In this document: one piece after another, positions 18,240-26,341 of the stretch | How the letters are laid out: every line of letters begins with the position of its first letter | Position numbering within the stretch: position 1 is the first letter of the stretch | From: Arthrobacter sp. MN05-02 | GTDB lineage: Bacteria; Actinomycetota; Actinomycetes; Actinomycetales; Micrococcaceae | Direction: 5' to 3' | Assembly: GCA_004001285.1 (NCBI GenBank) | Contig: AP018697.1 | Location: 1,302,001-1,366,000 of the forward strand | Length of the DNA stretch: 64,000 bases | The notes under the pieces: generated by a model | What the model was told of the DNA's origin: nothing | The model's database searches: none | Seen by the model: the letters and a program-made list of their open reading frames with translations, nothing else | Program-made: the position numbers and the translations under genes

Positions 18240-18690
18240 TCAGTTGACGGGGCCCGTGTACTTCTCGCCGGGCCCCTGCCCCGGCGGGTCGGGGATGATC
18301 GACGCCTCGCGGAAGGCGAGCTGCAGGGAACGCAGGCCGTCGCGCAGGGGGTCCGGCGTGCTGGGAGCCGATCTCCGGTGCCGCCGCCGTCACGAAGCCG
18401 GCCAGGGCCGTGATCAGCTTGCGCGCCTCGTCGAGGTCCTTGAGCTGCTCGGCGTTCTCCTCGTGGCCGAGGCCGCACTTCACGGCGGCGGCACTCATGA
18501 GGTGTACCGCCGACGTCACGATGACCTCCACGGCGGCCACCTCGGAGATGTCCCGCATCTGCCGGCGGACGTCCTGCTCCGCATCGGAGCTGCCGGCGGC
18601 GTGTTCCTGCTCCTCCGCGAAGCTGCGGCGGGAGCCCGGTGCCGCCCCGGCGTCGGAGGAGTGCTGCGGATTGTCGTGTGGGGTGTTCAT
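18240..18690 (-). CDS. DUF1844 domain protein, with apparent frameshift near its C-terminus
   Basis: Starting at ATG 18690 it reads MNTPHDNPQHSSDAG..., then the conserved DUF1844 core (RQMRDISEVAAVEVIVTSAV, HLMSAAAVKCGLG, DLDEARKLITALAGFV). Downstream of EIGSQHAGP the frame changes. Dropping one base from the 5-G run at 18347-18351 (plus strand) restores the family-like ending LRDGLRSLQLAFREASIIPD...GPVN, giving 149 residues. DUF1844 proteins are small helical proteins of unknown function usually found next to infC, as here. It is divergent from infC with 298 nt between starts and convergent with the MFS gene across a hairpin terminator. Confidence 0.85.
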
Positions 18691-18908
18691 ACTGGTAAGC
18701 TTGGCATAGACCAACCGGTCGCAGGTACTCGTCGTGCTCCTCACGGGGCATGCGGGAAGCGGCCGGGATGCAAGCGGAGTCTTCTCCCACCCGCGTTTGC
18801 CTGGTGCGACCTCCGGTCGCATTGCAGGTAGCCGGGTCACCTGGTCGGTCCTGCCGATGTACGGGCGGGAAGCTCGCGCTTCCGCCGACCATCCAGAACC
18901 GGTTGACG

Positions 18909-18947
18909 AGGCCTTCGATTGCGCATGCAATGGGAGGCCTTCTTTCG
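18909..18947 (+). promoter_or_regulatory. candidate attenuator hairpin in infC leader
   Basis: Two copies of the self-complementary AGGCCT (18909-18914 and 18935-18940) can pair around an inner hairpin ATTGC-GCAT-GCAAT (18918-18931). The 3' arm is followed by TCTTTCG. The element lies 42 nt upstream of the infC start, where many bacteria have autoregulatory L20/IF3 leaders. Function is inferred from structure and position only. Confidence 0.45.
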
Positions 18948-18988
18948 TTCGCACGCGGTTCCGGTTTGAGAATCCACAGGAGTCACAC

Positions 18989-20075
18989 ATTAGCGAGCCA
19001 AGAATCAACGATCGTATCCGCGTTCCCGAGGTGCGGTTGGTCGGACCTGCCGGCGAACAGGTAGGAATCGTCCGTATCGAGGACGCGCTCCGACTTGCCG
19101 CCGAGTCCGACCTGGATCTTGTCGAGGTAGCACCGCAGGCAAAGCCTCCGGTGGCCAAGCTCATGGATTTTGGTAAGTACAAGTACGAAGCGGCCGTCAA
19201 GGCGCGTGAGGCGCGGAAGAACCAGACCAACACGGTCCTCAAGGAGATCCGGTTCCGCCTCAAGATCGACACGCACGACTACGAGACCAAGCGCGGGCAC
19301 GCGATGCGCTTCCTCGGTGCCGGTGACAAGGTCAAGGCCATGATCCAATTCCGCGGTCGCGAGCAGCAGCGTCCCGAGATGGGCATCCGCCTGCTCCAGA
19401 AGTTCGCGGAGGATGTCGCCGAGGTCGGCGTCGTCGAGTCGTCGCCGCGTATCGACGGTCGCAACATGGTCATGGTCATCGGCCCCACGAAGAACAAGGC
19501 CGAAGCCAAGGCGGAGGCACGCCGGGAGACCCAGCGGGCCGAGGCCAAGGCCGCCAACGAAGCGGCGAAGGCCGGAGGCGACACCAAGCGCGTCGATACC
19601 TCGCGTGCGGGCACGGCGCCCCTGACGCAGTCCCTCGCGGACCTGCTGCCCGAGGGCTACTCGATCACGAGCGAGCCCGAGGCCGCGGCGCCGGAGGCTC
19701 CCGTCCAGGAAGCCCCCGCACCGGAGACCGCACCGGCTGCTGCACCGTCGGCCGCGCCGACGGCTGCTGCGGCACCGAAGGCCGCTCCGGTCCGGACCTC
19801 GTCGGCCCCGCGGTCGACGTCGCGGCCTGCTGAGCGCCCAGCGGCGTCGCGACCGGCAGCTCCCGCGCCGAGGCCAGCTGCGGCCGCACCGGCCCTCGGC
19901 CGGAGGCGGCACCTGCGCCCTGCCGGCTGCAGCGGCACCGAAGCCGTCCGTGGCCGCCAAGCCATCGGCCATGCCGAAGCCGGGAGCGCCGAAGCCGTCG
20001 GCGACCCCCAAGCCCGCCGGCAGGACGGCGCCCCAGAGCCCGACCAGCCGTCCCAAGCCCGGAAGCACGGACTAG
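18989..20075 (+). CDS. infC: translation initiation factor IF-3, ATT start, long Ala/Pro-rich tail
   Basis: IF-3 binds the 30S subunit, checks start codons and prevents premature 50S joining. The conserved protein begins [23 protein letters not shown], and the only codon in position to start it is ATT 18989, 6 nt after AGGAG. The N-domain spans roughly 1-72 and the C-domain 80-165 ([39 protein letters not shown]). After about residue 170 comes a tail of nearly 190 Ala/Pro/Lys-rich residues. Two single-base deletions in C runs (near 19893-19895 and 19918-19920) appear to shift the tail; correcting both gives 362 residues ending [18 protein letters not shown] at 20073. Read uncorrected, the frame runs into rpmI. 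ATT starts let IF-3 regulate its own synthesis in other bacteria. Confidence 0.92.
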
Positions 20076-20176
20076 GTCCGCCCTGTCCCTCCGGGCATGT
20101 TCGACAACCAGAGGCACCTGAAGGGTGCCGACCTCCGGGTGCACCCGCCCCGGCTATCAGAAGGAGATCGGTTCCC

Positions 20177-20371
20177 ATGCCGAAGATGAAGACCCACAGT
20201 GGCGCCAAGAAGCGCTTTAAGCTGACCGGCAGCGGCAAGCTCAAGCGCCAGCAGGCCAACCGCCGCCACTACCTCGAGCACAAGTCCTCGACCCTGACGC
20301 GCCGTCTCGCGAGCGACCAGATCGTCTCGAAGGCCGACGCCAAGGTCATCAAGAAGATGCTGGGCGTCTGA
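20177..20371 (+). CDS. rpmI: 50S ribosomal protein L35
   Basis: A 64-residue, strongly basic protein, [20 protein letters not shown] and onward, ending [13 protein letters not shown]: typical bL35. It is a component of the large ribosomal subunit. AAGGAG lies 10 nt before the ATG. The order infC-rpmI-rplT is conserved across bacteria and usually forms one operon. Confidence 0.98.
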   Translation: MPKMKTHSGAKKRFKLTGSGKLKRQQANRRHYLEHKSSTLTRRLASDQIVSKADAKVIKKMLGV

Positions 20372-20463
20372 CCACCAATCCATCCCTCGGGAAAGCGTAC
20401 GCACCGATCAGTGCGGCGCTGCGGCTGCGGCCGTGACCGACGAAGAACAAAAGGAGTACGCAC

Positions 20464-20853
20464 GTGGCACGTGTGAAGCGGGCAGTCAATGCCCACAAGA
20501 AGCGTAGGGTCATCCTCGAACGCGCCAAGGGTTACCGCGGACAGCGTTCGCGCCTGTACCGCAAGGCGAAGGAGCAGCTGCTCCACTCGTTCGTCTACAG
20601 CTACGGCGACCGCCGCAAGCGCAAGGGCGACTTCCGTCGCCTCTGGATCCAGCGCATCAACGCTGCGTCCCGCGCCAACGGCCTGACTTACAACCGCCTG
20701 ATCCAGGGCCTCAAGGCCGCCGAGATCCAGGTCGACCGCCGGATGCTCGCCGACCTCGCCGTCACCGATGGCGCTGCGTTCGCAGCGCTCGTCCAGATCG
20801 CCAAGAACGCCCTGCCGGCCGACACGTCGGCTCCGCTCAAGGCTTCGGCCTAG
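20464..20853 (+). CDS. rplT: 50S ribosomal protein L20
   Basis: A 129-residue bL20: [20 protein letters not shown], then [18 protein letters not shown] and the C-terminal globular part ([20 protein letters not shown]). L20 is needed early in 50S assembly and in several bacteria represses the infC-rpmI-rplT operon by binding its leader. GTG start with AAGGAG upstream. A GC hairpin follows the stop. Confidence 0.98.
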   Translation: MARVKRAVNAHKKRRVILERAKGYRGQRSRLYRKAKEQLLHSFVYSYGDRRKRKGDFRRLWIQRINAASRANGLTYNRLIQGLKAAEIQVDRRMLADLAVTDGAAFAALVQIAKNALPADTSAPLKASA

Positions 20854-20865
20854 GTCCATCGGCGC

Positions 20866-20885
20866 TGCGGGCCGCACGGCCCGCA
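20866..20885 (+). terminator. hairpin after rplT
   Basis: TGCGGGCC-GCAC-GGCCCGCA, an 8-bp stem starting 12 nt after the rplT stop. It has no U tract, and the next gene is 13 nt downstream, so read-through is possible. Confidence 0.4.
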
Positions 20886-20898
20886 CTTCCGGTACACG

Positions 20899-21852
20899 AT
20901 GACTGCAGACGGACGCCCCCAGGCGCCACTGATGACCAACACCCAGGCAGACCGGGTGAAGGAGGTGGCACGCCTGGTCGGGCGTCCGTCGCGTTCCAGG
21001 CGCCGCGAGTTCCTGGCCGAGGGCCCGCAGGCCGTCCGCGAAGCGCTGCGACTGCACCTCGAGAGGCGCGATGACAGCAGGGGCGCAGTGGTCGTCGAGG
21101 CGTACGCGACGGCGGAGGCCCTCGAGCGGCACCCCGATGTCGCCGATCTGTTCGACCGGGAGGGAGCGCCGCCCCTCCGGCGTACGAGCACCGACGTACT
21201 CGCCGCGATGGCATCCACCGTGACCCCGCAGGGATTCGTGGCGGTCTGCAGATTCGTCGACACGTCGCTCGAGGACGTGCTCGCCACGAAGCCCCGCCTC
21301 GTCGCCGTGCTGGTCGAGGTCCGGGACCCCGGGAACGCGGGCACCATCATCCGCGCGGCGGACTCCGCGGGAGCGGACGCCGTGATCCTGACGGGCGCCA
21401 GTGTGGACCCGTACAACCCGAAGACCGTGAGATCCACCGTGGGCTCCCTGTTCCACCTTCCCCTCGTCATCGGCGCGGAGCTCGGCGGACTGACCGACCG
21501 GCTCCGGGAGGCGGGGATGACGGTGCTGGCAGCGGACGGCTACGGCACCGTGAGCCTGGACGACCTGCAGGATGCCAGCTCTGCGCGGCGGTTCGGGGCG
21601 GGAGCCGACCGATCGACGCCGCCGGACGACCGCACCGTCGGGTCCGCACCGGCCGTGGGCGGTGCCGTCCGCCTGGAGGACGCGGGTGCTTGGCTCTTCG
21701 GCAACGAGGCGCAGGGGCTCCCCGCCGAGGTGACGGCCGACGCCGACGCGCGCGTCGCCGTGCCGATCTACGGAAGCGCCGAGTCCCTCAACGTCGGCAC
21801 CGCTGCGACAGTGTGCCTGTACGCCTCAGCCCGCGCGCAGCGGTCCGCCTGA
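20899..21852 (+). CDS. SpoU/TrmH-family RNA 2'-O-methyltransferase
   Basis: A 317-residue SPOUT methyltransferase. It has an N-terminal substrate-binding L30e-like part (RVKEVARLVGRPSRSRRREFLAEGPQ without a break into the VREAL helix) and the C-terminal knotted SAM domain with the three SpoU motifs: VRDPGNAGTIIRAADSAGAD, FGNEAQGLP and SLNVGTAATVCLYA. Family members methylate ribose 2'-OH in rRNA or tRNA; the specific target is not evident. A place between rplT and pheS is common in actinobacteria. ATG 20899 and ATG 20932 are both possible starts, and neither has a good Shine-Dalgarno. The 3' end overlaps the convergent MFS gene by 27 nt. Confidence 0.92.
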   Translation: MTADGRPQAPLMTNTQADRVKEVARLVGRPSRSRRREFLAEGPQAVREALRLHLERRDDSRGAVVVEAYATAEALERHPDVADLFDREGAPPLRRTSTDVLAAMASTVTPQGFVAVCRFVDTSLEDVLATKPRLVAVLVEVRDPGNAGTIIRAADSAGADAVILTGASVDPYNPKTVRSTVGSLFHLPLVIGAELGGLTDRLREAGMTVLAADGYGTVSLDDLQDASSARRFGAGADRSTPPDDRTVGSAPAVGGAVRLEDAGAWLFGNEAQGLPAEVTADADARVAVPIYGSAESLNVGTAATVCLYASARAQRSA

Positions 21853-23095
21853 CCGTTCCCTGCCGGCGCGTGCACCGTCGGCGCCGCCGGCACCGTCGGT
21901 GGAGCTGCGGCGGTCCGGTCGGCCGCTGACGAGGGCCACCGCGAGGCCGAGGACCGCGAGAGCGGCGCCCACCAGGGCCGGCGCCGTGAAACCCCATCCC
22001 GCAGCGATCACCGCGCCGCCCACCGCCGCGCCCAGCGCGTTGGCGATGTTCAGGGCCGAGTGGTTCATCGAGGACGCCAGGGAAGGTGCTCCGGGTGAGA
22101 CGTCGAGCAGGCGGGCCTGCAGGGGAGGGATCAGCGTCGAGCCGCTCGCCCCCACCAGGAAGACGAAGAGGCACGCCGTCCAGGGTGTCGACACCGCGAG
22201 TGGGAACAGCACGAGCACCGCAGTGATCGCGATCATGACGCCGTAGATGCTGCCCATGATCGACCGGTCCGCGAGGCGTCCGCCCGCGATGTTCCCGACG
22301 ACCATCCCCACCCCGTAGAGCGCGACGACGACGGGCAGGAGCGACGCGTCCACGCCAGCGACCTCGGTCATGATGGGCGAGATGTACGAGTAGACGGCGA
22401 AGAACCCGCCGAAGCCCACGATCCCGATCAGCAGCGTCATCCACAGCTGCGGGCGGCGCAGCGCGCCCAGCTCCGAGCGGATGCTCGCACCGGCCCGGAC
22501 CGGGACCACCGGCACGAAGGCACGGATCAGGACGAGGGTGGCGACGCCGATCAGGCCCACGAGCAGGAACATGGAACGCCAGCCGGCCTGCTGGCCCAGC
22601 CAGGTGGCGAACGGGACGCCGACGACGTTCGCGATGCTGAGTCCGAGCATCACCATCGAGATCGCACGCCCGCGGCGGGCCGGGTCCGCGAGGGAGGCTG
22701 CGATGACGGCGGCCACTCCGAAGTAGGCCCCGTGCGGCAGGCCGGACAGGAATCGGGAAGCCAGCATCCAGCCGAAGCCCGACGCGAAGAAGGACGAGAG
22801 GTTGGCGAGCGTGAGAACCAGCATGAGCGCCAGCGCGACGGAGGCGCTGGGGCTTCTTGGCCCCGAGCGTCGCGAGGACGGGTGCCCCCACCACGACCCC
22901 GAGCGCGTAGGCGGAGATGACGTGCCCGCCCTGGGCGTAATCCACACCGAGGTCGGCCCGCATCTCCTCGAGCAGACCCATGATCGTGAACTCGGTGGTG
23001 CCGATGGCGAAGCCGCCGACGGCGAGGGCGCCGATGGCCAGCGCGAATCGACGGCCGGGCAGGCGCATGGGCGAGGAAGCGGCGGAGGTACTCAT
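21826..23095 (-). pseudogene. MFS transporter (DHA1/AraJ-like), interrupted by an apparent frameshift (probably a sequencing error)
   Basis: From ATG 23095 the protein begins MSTSAASSPMRLPGRRFALA and continues through GTTEFTIMGLLEEMRADLGV and YALGVVVGAPVLATLGAKK, the start of a 12-helix drug/sugar efflux-type MFS protein. It then shifts frame at a 4-G run (22849-22852, plus strand). Removing one base restores KKPSASVALALMLVLTLANL and an open frame to 21826, 422 residues in all. The second half includes GYGVGMVVGN-like and SSMNHSALNIANALGAAVGG motifs. Substrate unknown. The C-terminal coding end overlaps the SpoU gene. The intact downstream frame argues for a base-call error. Confidence 0.83.
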
Positions 23096-23232
23096 CTGAT
23101 GTCCTAGCGGCGGGGGATCGGAAGTCGGGGAGGATCGGTCGCCGGGCTCCGTCGCGGACGCGGAGCGGAACGTGCGCCGGCAGGACGCCGTCGTCGTTCC
23201 CAGCCTAGGCGATGACCTGACGACGGCCCGAA

Positions 23233-23646
23233 ATGCAACCGCCGATGGCGTCCGCTCTGGGAGTCCGCCATGGATACACGCGTCCGGTCCGCGCCGCAGC
23301 GCACACGGGCGACGATTCCCTCCGCCCCGGGGACGGAGTCGTGGAGACCTTCGGCGTGGAGGAAGTCCTCCTCGTGCACGCGGAGACGGGGTTCCCCGTA
23401 CCCTCGGGAACCGGCGCGAGGCGGCAACGCGCGGCCCTGATGCGCCGAGAGGAGCCGGGCGACGCCGTCCCGGACGCCGTCCGCGTCACTCGCCTGGCAC
23501 GCGGCGGGATCACCACGAGGCGGCGCCGCGGCCCGCACGGCGGACCCTGGCGAGGATGGCCGGCCGGGGGGTCGCGCTGCTACGTAGTGACCTGCGACGA
23601 AATGATCAAGGAGCTTCGAGGGCTGGAACTCCCCACCACCTACTGA
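23233..23646 (+). CDS. hypothetical protein (doubtful)
   Basis: A 137-codon open frame with high GC at third codon positions over its second half, ending CYVVTCDEMIKELRGLELPTTY. I recognise no family. The first ~35 residues have no conserved look, and a GTG near 23340 (VVETFGVEEVLLVHAETG) could be the real start. It lies just upstream of and in the same direction as another small gene. The alternative reverse-strand frames here are Arg/Ser/Pro-rich and look like shadows. If this is not a gene, then 23096-23658 holds nothing I can identify. Confidence 0.4.
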   Translation: MQPPMASALGVRHGYTRPVRAAAHTGDDSLRPGDGVVETFGVEEVLLVHAETGFPVPSGTGARRQRAALMRREEPGDAVPDAVRVTRLARGGITTRRRRGPHGGPWRGWPAGGSRCYVVTCDEMIKELRGLELPTTY

Positions 23647-23658
23647 CAGGATCGGACG

Positions 23659-23907
23659 ATGGGCTGGACACCGCATCCACACGAACTGCCACAGAGCGAA
23701 CACCTTCGGGAGGACATCAATCTTCCTCAGGAGCCGGAGGCCGAGAGCGCCGCCGAATTCTCGGAGGACACCTACACCTCCACCGAACTCAATGCCGGCC
23801 AGCAGGTACCGGGGCTGAGCCCGCACGGCGAGTACCGCCGCGGCGACAACCCGGAACACCAGACCGCGCCCACGGGGGACGGGCTCGCGTCCCCCGAGGA
23901 GAGCTGA
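23659..23907 (+). CDS. small acidic hypothetical protein
   Basis: An 82-residue protein, MGWTPHPHELPQSEHLREDI..., rich in Glu, Asp, Gln, Pro and Ser, with no hydrophobic segment and probably disordered. AGGATCGG precedes the ATG by a few bases. No family is recognised. It stands 85 nt upstream of the Nudix gene, which has its own promoter. Confidence 0.65.
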   Translation: MGWTPHPHELPQSEHLREDINLPQEPEAESAAEFSEDTYTSTELNAGQQVPGLSPHGEYRRGDNPEHQTAPTGDGLASPEES

Positions 23908-23979
23908 CCGCAGCTCCGTCGTCGTCCCGTCACCGGCACGCCCGCCGGACGGGGTGGCCGCGGGTGCCTGCCCCGTGGC

Positions 23980-23985
23980 TAGACT
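23980..23985 (+). promoter_or_regulatory. -10 box of leaderless Nudix gene
   Basis: TAGACT is followed by 6 nt and GTG 23992. This supports the GTG over the ATG immediately after it. Confidence 0.55.
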
Positions 23986-23991
23986 CGGCGG

Positions 23992-24462
23992 GTGATGAAA
24001 GCGTCGGACAGCCTCCGCCAGATCGTCGGCGCGGCCGTCGTCGACTCCCTCGGGAATCCGACCCGCCTCCTCGTGGCCCGCCGCACGGCGCCGCCCCAGT
24101 TCGCCGGTATGTGGGAGTTCCCGGGAGGCAAGGTCGAGGCCGGCGAGTCGTGCGAAGCGGCGCTGCGACGCGAGCTCGAGGAGGAACTCGGGATCCGGGT
24201 TCGCCTGGGCGCCGAGGTCCGTGGACCCGGTCCGCAGGGGTGGCCGCTCAACGAGAGCGCCGCGATGCGTGTCTGGTTCGCTGAGGCGACCGCCGGCGAC
24301 CCCGCGCCCCTGCAGGATCACGACGAGGTGCGCTGGGTGCCCCTGCACCCGGCCGCAGAACTCGATGCCCTGGCATGGATTCCGGCTGACCGGCCGATCC
24401 TCGTCGCCCTGCGCGCTGCGGCGGCGGGTCGCGACGACGTCGTGGACCGAGCCCATCCCTAG
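23992..24462 (+). CDS. MutT-type Nudix hydrolase (8-oxo-dGTP diphosphatase-like)
   Basis: A 156-residue Nudix protein. The Nudix box G-x5-E-x7-REL-x-EE-x-G-I runs from G46 to I68 (GKVEAGESCEAALRRELEEE). It is preceded by QFAGMWEFPGGK, which is typical of MutT/8-oxo-dGTP diphosphatases that remove oxidised nucleotides from the pool. The C-terminal part has LQDHDEVRWVPLHPAAELDALAWIPADRPIL, also MutT-like. Substrate is inferred from family resemblance. It is convergent with the radical SAM gene, and a short tandem repeat runs across the stop codon. Confidence 0.9.
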   Translation: MMKASDSLRQIVGAAVVDSLGNPTRLLVARRTAPPQFAGMWEFPGGKVEAGESCEAALRRELEEELGIRVRLGAEVRGPGPQGWPLNESAAMRVWFAEATAGDPAPLQDHDEVRWVPLHPAAELDALAWIPADRPILVALRAAAAGRDDVVDRAHP

Positions 24463-24486
24463 ACCGGGCCCATCCCTGGACCGGGC
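24445..24486 (+). repeat. 17-nt tandem repeat, 2.5 copies, across the Nudix stop codon
   Basis: The units are GACCGAGCCCATCCCTA and GACCGGGCCCATCCCTG, followed by a third partial copy GACCGGGC. The first copy contains the end of the Nudix gene. A further short direct repeat (AGGACCCGGC, AGGACCCGAT) follows. Confidence 0.7.
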
Positions 24487-24518
24487 AGGACCCGGCAGGA
24501 CCCGATCCGGTCGGGACG

Positions 24519-25595
24519 CTAGAACAGGGACGCCTGGACCGGGCGGGCAGCGCGCCTGCCGGCTCCGGTGCCGGCAGGGAACGCCGTCGTGGGCGCCGGC
24601 CCGCCGACGGGGGCGAGGTTCCGGAAGAAACCGGCCCCGGCCACGAGCCCGTGCTTGCTCCGGAAGACGCGGATCCTGCCCGCGAGCCAGTCCCGGTACT
24701 CCTTGGCGGCGTAGCTCCCGCCACGATAGAGCTCCTGATATCCCGGTACGAGGTGCGGATGGTGGGCTGCGAGCCACTGCAGGAACCACTCGCGGGAGCC
24801 GGGGCGCAGATGCAGGGGGCCGGCGGTCACGCCCGTGGCTCCCGCTGCTGCGAGTTCGCCGAACAACCGGTCGAGCGACTCGTCGCCGTCGGTCAGCCAG
24901 GGCAGGATCGGCATGGCCATCACGCCGCACGGCAGACCGGCCTCACGGAGTCGTGAGATGAGGGCGAGCCGGGCCCTCGGAGCGGGCGTGCCGGGCTCGA
25001 TGGCCTCGGCGAGCACCGGGTCCACCAGGGCGAGCGAGATGCCCATGCCCACGGGCACCGATCGGGCAGCGGAGGTCAGCAGCGGTATGTCGCGGGCCAG
25101 CAGGGTGCCCTTCGTCAGGATGGAGAACGGTGTTCCCGAATCGGCCAGCGCCGAGATGATGCCCGGCATCAGCCTGTACCGTCCCTCCGCCCTCTGGTAC
25201 GGATCGGTGTTCGTCCCCAGGGCCACATGCTCGCGGGCCCAGGACGGCCGGGCCAGTTCCCGGGCGAGAACCTCCGCGGCGTTGATCTTCACCACGAGCT
25301 GAGCGTCGAAATCGAGGCCCGTGTCGAGGTCGAGGTAGCTGTGCGTCTTGCGGGCGAAGCAGTACACGCAGGCGTGCGAGCAGCCACGGAACGCATTGAC
25401 GGTCCAGGAGAACGGCATGGACGAGGTGGGCGGCACCCTGTTGAGGACGGACTTCGCGGCGACCTCGTGGAACGTGAGCCCCGCGAACTCCGGCGTACGC
25501 ACGGTCCGCACCAGGCCGGCCATCGGCACCAGGGCAGGCGCCGCGGCCCCGCTGTCGTCCGTGATCTTCTGGCCTTCCCATCGCATGACGTCCAT
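24519..25595 (-). CDS. Rv2578c-family radical SAM protein with C-terminal QASLF motif
   Basis: A 358-residue radical SAM enzyme with the cluster motif CSHACVYC (C72, C76, C79), preceded by FSWTVNAFRG and followed by FARKTHSYLDLDTG. These are features of the Rv2578c family, which is distantly related to spore photoproduct lyase-type SAM proteins. Other parts include LGTNTDPYQRAEGRYRL, SILTKGTLLARDI and MGISLALVD. The reaction is unknown. The last five residues, QASLF, resemble the pentapeptide by which repair proteins bind the DNA polymerase sliding clamp. An SOS-like palindrome lies against the start codon. I infer a possible DNA-repair or nucleic-acid function; this is not proven. It is divergent from pcp. 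Confidence 0.88.
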   Translation of the reverse strand: MDVMRWEGQKITDDSGAAAPALVPMAGLVRTVRTPEFAGLTFHEVAAKSVLNRVPPTSSMPFSWTVNAFRGCSHACVYCFARKTHSYLDLDTGLDFDAQLVVKINAAEVLARELARPSWAREHVALGTNTDPYQRAEGRYRLMPGIISALADSGTPFSILTKGTLLARDIPLLTSAARSVPVGMGISLALVDPVLAEAIEPGTPAPRARLALISRLREAGLPCGVMAMPILPWLTDGDESLDRLFGELAAAGATGVTAGPLHLRPGSREWFLQWLAAHHPHLVPGYQELYRGGSYAAKEYRDWLAGRIRVFRSKHGLVAGAGFFRNLAPVGGPAPTTAFPAGTGAGRRAARPVQASLF

Positions 25596-25612
25596 TAGAA
25601 CACGTGTACTAA
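25595..25612. promoter_or_regulatory. SOS-box-like palindrome at start of radical SAM gene
   Basis: TTAGAACACGTGTACTAA is an 18-bp inverted repeat with one mismatched pair. It contains TAGAAC-ACGT-GTACTA, whose left half is identical to that of LexA box 2 at 11859. It has four mismatches to TCGAAC-N4-GTTCGA over both halves. It abuts the radical SAM ATG (25595) and lies 30 nt upstream of the pcp -10 hexamer. Confidence 0.45.
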
Positions 25613-25641
25613 TTCGCTGTCGTGATGGACGGCCGGTCGTT

Positions 25642-25647
25642 TAGGCT
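25642..25647 (+). promoter_or_regulatory. -10 box of leaderless pcp
   Basis: TAGGCT is followed by 6 nt and ATG 25654. Confidence 0.55.
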
Positions 25648-25653
25648 GTCTGC

Positions 25654-26292
25654 ATGATCCTGCTGACAGGTTTCGAACCCTTCGGGGGAGAAGCGACCAA
25701 TCCGTCCTGGCTCGCCGCCCGGCGGGCCGCAGCCCTCCTCACCGCCGAGGGACAGCAGGCCGTCGCCGTCGAGGTGCCCTGCGTCTTCGGGCGGAGCATC
25801 GAGGTGCTCGATGCCGCTCTCCAGCGGCACCGTCCCGGCATCGTCCTGGGCGTCGGGCAGGCCGGAGGTCGAGAGCGCGTCTCGATCGAGCGCGTGGCGA
25901 TCAACGTGGACGACGCGCGGATCCCCGACAACGCCGGGTACCAGCCCATCGACGAACCCGTGGTGCCCGGGGGGCCGGCAGCGTACTTCTCCTCCCTGCC
26001 CATCAAGGCGTGCCGTGAGGCCGTGGCGGCGCTGGGCATACCGGTGGAGGTCTCGCAGACGGCGGGCACCTACGTCTGCAACCACATCTTCTACGGCCTG
26101 ATGTCACTCCTGGCGGAGCACCCCGGTGTCCGCGGCGGTTTCGTCCACGTCCCCTATTCGACGGAGCAGGGCGGTGTCCATCGGCAACCGGGCCTCCCGA
26201 TCGAGGACATGGCCGCGGCCCTCGTGGCCATCGCGACGACGACGGCCGGTACGACGGCGGATGCCCGGATCACCGCGGGCGCCGAGCACTGA
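25654..26292 (+). CDS. pcp: pyroglutamyl-peptidase I
   Basis: A 212-residue cysteine peptidase (family C15) that removes N-terminal pyroglutamate from peptides in the cytoplasm. It begins MILLTGFEPFGGEATNPSW, the family signature. The catalytic cysteine is C142 in GTYVCNHIFYGLM and the histidine H165 in GGFVHVPY; the glutamate lies in the ERVSIERVAINVDDARIPDN region. The last ~20 residues are an Ala/Thr-rich tail. It has its own promoter and is convergent with the HExxH gene across a strong hairpin. Confidence 0.95.
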   Translation: MILLTGFEPFGGEATNPSWLAARRAAALLTAEGQQAVAVEVPCVFGRSIEVLDAALQRHRPGIVLGVGQAGGRERVSIERVAINVDDARIPDNAGYQPIDEPVVPGGPAAYFSSLPIKACREAVAALGIPVEVSQTAGTYVCNHIFYGLMSLLAEHPGVRGGFVHVPYSTEQGGVHRQPGLPIEDMAAALVAIATTTAGTTADARITAGAEH

Positions 26293-26300
26293 CGCGGGGC

Positions 26301-26341
26301 CGGGCGCGGGGCGTACTCCGGCTAGGACGGCCCCGCGCCCG
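26301..26341. terminator. bidirectional hairpin terminator
   Basis: CGGGCGCGGGGC at 26301-26312 is exactly complementary to 26330-26341, a 12-bp GC stem with a 17-nt loop between the convergent genes. The stop codon of the reverse-strand gene lies in the loop. Confidence 0.7.

Noticed and set aside
18903..18931. TTGACG-N17-TGCAAT as the infC promoter.
   Set aside because: The -10 half lies inside the nested hairpin and is a poor hexamer. The hairpin reading explains the sequence better, so the infC promoter remains unplaced.
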